From positions 1-55,734 of the forward strand of contig NZ_AUYB01000068.1 of NCBI RefSeq assembly GCF_001625655.1: a stretch of DNA of 55,734 nucleotides, in the 5' to 3' direction. Each line of letters begins with the position of its first letter. The stretch's first letter is position 1. Both the position numbers and the translations under genes were made by a program. Under the pieces are notes generated by a model, which was given only the letters and a program-made list of their open reading frames with translations, did no database searches and was not told the DNA's origin. The stretch is from Pseudoalteromonas luteoviolacea DSM 6061 (GTDB lineage: Bacteria; Pseudomonadota; Gammaproteobacteria; Enterobacterales; Alteromonadaceae). Shown here one piece after another: positions 52,174-55,734 of this stretch.

Positions 52174-52211
52174 CCCCAGGAGCGCGTGTCATACGCACGC
52201 ATAGCTAGTCC

Positions 52212-52237
52212 AATAGCCCCAAGGAATTGGGGCTATT
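52212..52237 (+). terminator. Terminator after the TonB receptor
   Basis: AATAGCCCC/GGGGCTATT stem of 9 bp around an 8-nt loop, followed by a short T/A-rich stretch, about 38 bp after the stop. Confidence 0.8.
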
Positions 52238-52264
52238 TATATTCACTCTCATTTGAATGATTGC

Positions 52265-52645
52265 TTAAACAAAGTATCGGTCGACACTTTGTTCTTTAAA
52301 CTCCCACGAATCAGCGCCATCAAAATACCTGACTGACGCATCTTGTAAGATGCTTTTATCAAACATACGTAAATTAACAGCCATACGCGTTGAGCCTGCT
52401 TTTTCTGTTGGTGTGTAGTGTGTTACACAGCCGCAGTCTCTGCAGTGATGGAAGTCGAGGTATTCATCTCCATGTTTATAACTTTGTACACTAGAATGAC
52501 TAACTGCAACTTTGACTTGTGCAATTTCAAAATAACCCCAAATAGCCCCATAACGATGACACAACGAGCAATTACAACTTGTCGCTAAGTCAATTTCTGT
52601 TGATAAATCGATTGTGACGTTGCCACAGTGACAGCTACCTTGCAT
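52265..52645 (-). CDS. GFA/CENP-V family zinc protein
   Basis: A 126-residue GFA-family protein. Zinc ligands: GSCHCGNV (C4, C6), TSCNCSLC (about 28-34), and HHCRDCGCVTHY (about 67-78). GGGG precedes the ATG. It is a distant paralogue of the GFA protein at 6048-6413. Activity is not implied by the family name. Monocistronic. Confidence 0.88.
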   Translation of the reverse strand: MQGSCHCGNVTIDLSTEIDLATSCNCSLCHRYGAIWGYFEIAQVKVAVSHSSVQSYKHGDEYLDFHHCRDCGCVTHYTPTEKAGSTRMAVNLRMFDKSILQDASVRYFDGADSWEFKEQSVDRYFV

Positions 52646-52714
52646 ATTTTTGCCCCTTTCTTTTACAAGTTTAGTTACTGTTTATTTATACAGCACTATA
52701 ACTAAAAAGCAAAC

Positions 52715-53632
52715 TTAGCTAAAAAGTGATACGTAACGTGCGTGTAGATTTCGGGCAATCTCACTTATTTGTTCAAGCCCTTCTATTTGTTGATCAAAGC
52801 CATTAAGCGTTGCATCACCGTTATAAGCTCCCCAAATACCACCTGCCATGGCGCAGATAGTGTCTGTGTCACCACCCAAACTGCATGCATCTTCGATCAT
52901 CTGCGTGAGCGGTTTATGTCGATAACTAAAGGCATAATAGAGCGCAGTCACCACCGAGTCTATGCTCAACATCCCATTGCCAAATTGGTGCTTAATTTCA
53001 TATGAGTCAAGGGGCTGGCTACTTGTCAGCGCTTTGTAACAGGCAACCAACTTTTGTTTGTAAGGCCACAATTTACTTTCTGTACATAGAGTTTGCATAA
53101 CACCGACTTTATCTACCCCAATTAATGCAAGTTGAGTTGCCCGAGCTATTAAAAATGCCCCCTCAATCGCCTCTGGGTGTGCATGCGTGATCTCTGCAGT
53201 TTTGGTGATGTCTTCTTTCAACACTGCTTGACTGATAAAATTACATATGGCTACAACGGGAGCTCTCATCGCTGCGCCATTGCCTTTTGAGCCATCCTTA
53301 AACTTTGCTTTATTTAGTGTGTTGAAGTCTTTACCAGAGTGTATGCCCTTAAGAAGCTTAGCTGCACTAGGCCCGTACCCTCTTGACCAGTGGTAACTAT
53401 TACCAAATGTCTTTGCCAAGTGGTTTTGATCAATGGTGTGGTTTGCTAGAAATGAGTTTGCTACATCAATGGACATTTGCGTGTCGTCGGTATATCGAAG
53501 TTTACCGTCTGAGGTTTTGCCAACAAAGTACCAAAGCGCTCGCTCAAGTGCTCCACCTTCAAAACATGCACCACACGCATCAGCAATTGCCAGCGCCTTA
53601 AAACACCCAACAAATTTAGCCTGTTCAATCAC
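52715..53632 (-). CDS. ADP-ribosylglycohydrolase (DraG/ARH family)
   Basis: A 305-residue ADP-ribosyl hydrolase that removes ADP-ribose from proteins or nucleotides with Mg2+. Metal-ligand motifs are YTDDTQMSID (T48, D49, D50) and SLGGDTDTICAMAGGIWGA (D255, D257), plus GNGAAMRAPV. The start codon is GTG with AGGAGT upstream at the right distance. No DraT-like transferase or macrodomain gene lies nearby, so its partner is unknown. Confidence 0.93.
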   Translation of the reverse strand: MIEQAKFVGCFKALAIADACGACFEGGALERALWYFVGKTSDGKLRYTDDTQMSIDVANSFLANHTIDQNHLAKTFGNSYHWSRGYGPSAAKLLKGIHSGKDFNTLNKAKFKDGSKGNGAAMRAPVVAICNFISQAVLKEDITKTAEITHAHPEAIEGAFLIARATQLALIGVDKVGVMQTLCTESKLWPYKQKLVACYKALTSSQPLDSYEIKHQFGNGMLSIDSVVTALYYAFSYRHKPLTQMIEDACSLGGDTDTICAMAGGIWGAYNGDATLNGFDQQIEGLEQISEIARNLHARYVSLFS

Positions 53633-53870
53633 ACCTGTACTCCTTTATGGCAAACCAAAGTACGCAAAGAGCAATTACCGCATTGAAGTAATTTTAGCTG
53701 AATCTGATTTGAACGCTCAGAAACCACAAAGTGGTAGCTTAACGAAGATCCCAGTTAAGCAATGTGACCTAAAAAAATAGCTCCATTGCCATTACACGAA
53801 AGTTTAACGATAACACACAAAAACAATGTGTTAACATATTCAAAACATTTAAAGCAAACAAGGAGCGAAC

Positions 53871-54365
53871 ATGAACACCCCCAAAAGAATGACGATATTA
53901 ATAGCAGCTTTAATTGGCGCCAATAGCCTTACAGCTATTGCAGCAGATAAACCACTATATCGTGGCTATAAACACGGTAATCATTTTTACACTACCGACG
54001 TAGTAGAAATGCTCAATGCTAAGGCGTCTGGTGGTTACGAGTACCAAGGAGTTGCTGTTACATTAGTCGAATATGGCGACGCTGATGCGGATAAAGCCTT
54101 TTACCGTTTATACAACAAAGATGCAGGTCCTGCTGGCAACCACTTTTATACAACAGATGTCGTTGAAGCGCTCAACATAAAGTCACTAGGCTATGTATAT
54201 GAAAAGTCTGAAGGTTACACAACCAAGTCACGCGCTAAAACCATTTATAGAGGATATCATAGCGAACTCGATAACCATTTTTACACCACGGATGTTGTAG
54301 AAATGCTCAACGCAACAGCTTCTGGTGGTTACGTCTACCAAAAAGAAGAAGGCTACGGTAAATAA
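53871..54365 (+). CDS. Secreted protein with three DUF5648-like repeats
   Basis: A 164-residue exported protein, signal peptide 1-24 (cut near AIA-AD). It then has three copies of a roughly 45-residue repeat, each centred on NHFYTTDVVE (near 36, 95 and 135) and followed by a Gly-Tyr stretch (GGYEYQGVAV, LGYVYEKSEGY, GGYVYQKEEGY). This matches DUF5648, short beta repeats found in secreted and surface proteins. AAGGAG precedes the ATG. It is followed by a strong hairpin and another gene on the same strand. Role: surface binding domain by analogy. Confidence 0.88.
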   Translation: MNTPKRMTILIAALIGANSLTAIAADKPLYRGYKHGNHFYTTDVVEMLNAKASGGYEYQGVAVTLVEYGDADADKAFYRLYNKDAGPAGNHFYTTDVVEALNIKSLGYVYEKSEGYTTKSRAKTIYRGYHSELDNHFYTTDVVEMLNATASGGYVYQKEEGYGK

Positions 54366-54369
54366 AAAA

Positions 54370-54399
54370 CAGGGCACCGATACGTGTACCGGTGCCCTG
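54370..54399 (+). terminator. Very stable intercistronic hairpin
   Basis: A 10-bp GC-rich stem CAGGGCACCG/CGGTGCCCTG around a 10-nt loop, 4 bp after the DUF5648 stop and 13 bp before the next start. No T tract. It may attenuate or stabilise the upstream message. Confidence 0.65.
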
Positions 54400-54412
54400 C
54401 TAAGGACAATTT

Positions 54413-55066
54413 ATGCTCAACAATAAAATTCGTTATCTTTTTATATTTTCGATCCTTGCGCTTATCCTCACCAATGTTTTGACACATATTCAGGTTACTA
54501 CTCTTACAGCGCGAATTGAGACGCTTGAAAGCACGTTGAAAAATGGCCTCACCCCTTCGTCCACTTTACAATCAAATCTTGACATTGATGTCCTCAATAT
54601 AAAGAGCCGACTTATCAGTATTGAGCAACAACTTTATTCTTTACAAGCTGCAGTGCCTAAGGCTCAGGTTACTCAAATAACTCCTGATAGAGATAACCAA
54701 AAGCAACGCCAAGAACAACGAGCATTTCAACAAGGTAGAATTGATTGGGAAGAAAAGTATTTTGCTACCCTTTACGAGGATTCTGACAAAAAAGCGCTAA
54801 TGATGGTAGAACACTTGTCAGAGCTCAACGCGCTTACTATTGCGCAAAAGCAGGAGTTATTCTCAGTGCTCAGAGACAACTTTATTGAAGTCGCTTATGT
54901 GATTACAGATCAAGATGCTTACCCTACTATTGACGACCTTACTAACAAAATATCAGAGCTTAATAAAATTAAGGCAACTCGTCTTAGTCAGTTTTTAAAT
55001 GATGAGCAATTAAAGCAACTGAATAACGTTGACTGGGTAAGTCGCTTTAAACAGTATGCTCTTTAA
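54413..55066 (+). CDS. Membrane-anchored coiled-coil protein, unknown
   Basis: A 217-residue protein with one N-terminal membrane helix (IRYLFIFSILALILTNVLTHI, 6-26) then a coiled coil (about 28-85, TARIETLESTL and IKSRLISIEQQLYSLQ) and a soluble helical region with the phrase FQQGRIDWEEKYFATLY. AAGGACAAT precedes the ATG. I do not recognise the family. It follows the DUF5648 gene by 47 bp and may form a small secreted-or-envelope unit with it. Confidence 0.75.
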   Translation: MLNNKIRYLFIFSILALILTNVLTHIQVTTLTARIETLESTLKNGLTPSSTLQSNLDIDVLNIKSRLISIEQQLYSLQAAVPKAQVTQITPDRDNQKQRQEQRAFQQGRIDWEEKYFATLYEDSDKKALMMVEHLSELNALTIAQKQELFSVLRDNFIEVAYVITDQDAYPTIDDLTNKISELNKIKATRLSQFLNDEQLKQLNNVDWVSRFKQYAL

Positions 55067-55450
55067 GCTTGCTAACAATTGAGCACTGGAACTCATCTCG
55101 CTGACAGAATAAGCCAGTAGGCAGCTTAAATTAATCGCTAGCACAGTAAGATTAAAATAATTCGCGTACTTTGAAGCCAAAGCGGTCAGGAAACCAGCAA
55201 ACGACTAGCTTCATGGCGCAATGATCATAAAAACTATTGCTAAGCCAATATATTAGGGCTACAATGCCGGAAAATAACAACTTTGCTTAGTTATGTAGTA
55301 GAGTTATTATGTACTGAATGAAAGATTTCAGGGGCTGATTAGCACCCAGAACATGCCCGTATTTACTGGGCTGCAGCGCATTCACTTCCTTTACTTCTCG
55401 TTTTTACCACATTTTTTACCACAGATTTCGTTTTGACCATCGGCAGCGAT
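55067..55450. other. Intergenic stretch with direct repeat
   Basis: About 380 bp without a supported gene. Two near-identical direct copies of TTTTTACCACA (55401-55411 and 55412-55423) lie near its right end. No tRNA-like sequence was recognised. Confidence 0.5.
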
Positions 55451-55734
55451 ATGACGAGTATTTTTGACATCAGTGGATCAGATAATAAAAATTCAAATTC
55501 TCCAAGTTATAAATCTGAAAGTTCTCCTTCGAGGAATGTTCTAAAAGAGAACGGATCAGATTCAAATAAATTAAGAGAAATCAACAGTTCTCCCGAGCAG
55601 TGCTTTGGAGATAATTCAACAAGAAAGCTTTCTCCCAAACCGAATTTTTCCAGTGAAAACACTCAAAAACGCTCATTAATCAGTCAAAAATCATCATTTT
55701 CAAATTCACGGATAATGGCCTTGTTGATCAAATA
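55451..55734 (+). CDS. Partial Ser/Asn-rich ORF running off the window
   Basis: An open frame of 94 complete codons with no stop before the window edge. It starts at ATG 55451 (MTSIFDISGSDNKNSNSP), is very rich in Ser, Asn and Lys, and ends in SNSRIMALLIK. Such a sequence is usually disordered. No ribosome site is clear, and an open frame also extends upstream without ATG to about 55344. It may be the start of a large protein or an incidental frame. I do not recognise it. Composition differs from the neighbouring genes. Confidence 0.45.
   Translation, partial: MTSIFDISGSDNKNSNSPSYKSESSPSRNVLKENGSDSNKLREINSSPEQCFGDNSTRKLSPKPNFSSENTQKRSLISQKSSFSNSRIMALLIK

Overview
The window looks like chromosomal DNA of a marine gammaproteobacterium of the Pseudoalteromonas/Alteromonadales type. 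This is inferred from moderate AT richness, two very large TonB-dependent receptors, an OsmC-YcaO fusion, an etfBA/etfD locus with paired palindromes, and many single-gene detoxification or signalling units. There are no rRNA or tRNA genes, CRISPR arrays or recognisable insertion sequences. The only recombination gene is a tyrosine recombinase at the left edge.

Layout. 1-7.6 kb: recombinase, DUF3703 protein, an operon of an outer-membrane receptor plus a secreted metallophosphatase, a GFA protein and two unknown proteins. 8-12.3 kb: electron transfer flavoprotein (etfB-etfA), divergent ETF:quinone oxidoreductase, acyl-CoA thioesterase. 12.3-19.7 kb: small enzymes (P-loop kinase-like, GNAT, two RidA proteins, CheY-like protein, HAD phosphatase with ASCH protein, azoreductase with divergent LysR, class V aminotransferase, cytochrome b561). 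19.8-24.9 kb: a secreted SnoaL-like/chitin-binding fusion facing a membrane AraC regulator, an orphan GspG-like protein, an ArsR regulator facing a NIPSNAP/ABM pair, and a PepSY protein. 25-37 kb: a giant BNR-repeat protein, a kptA-vat-membrane protein-GNAT operon, AraC, an S66 peptidase and OsmC-YcaO. 37-40.5 kb: a GST-NTF2-tautomerase operon facing LysR, and an AraC/GyrI regulator. 40.5-45.7 kb: an export operon of an ABC membrane domain without ATPase, an RND adaptor carrying a 12-bp coding minisatellite, and an RND pump. 45.9-52.2 kb: a TonB-like protein, a hidden 57-residue peptide gene, a membrane protein, a trypsin-like protease and a second large TonB receptor. 52-55.7 kb: GFA protein, ADP-ribosylglycohydrolase, DUF5648 repeat protein, an anchored coiled-coil protein and an unfinished Ser/Asn-rich ORF.

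The standout is the small gene at 47298-47471. It encodes a double-glycine leader followed by a 26-residue core with six cysteines spaced C-x6-C-x6-CC-x4-C-x4-C. That is the inhibitor cystine knot framework of animal toxins such as omega-conotoxins, with a very similar C-terminal CC...CRSxxC segment. It lies between a TonB-like gene and a secreted serine protease, close to an unusual export operon, and may be the precursor of a bacterial knottin-like secreted peptide.
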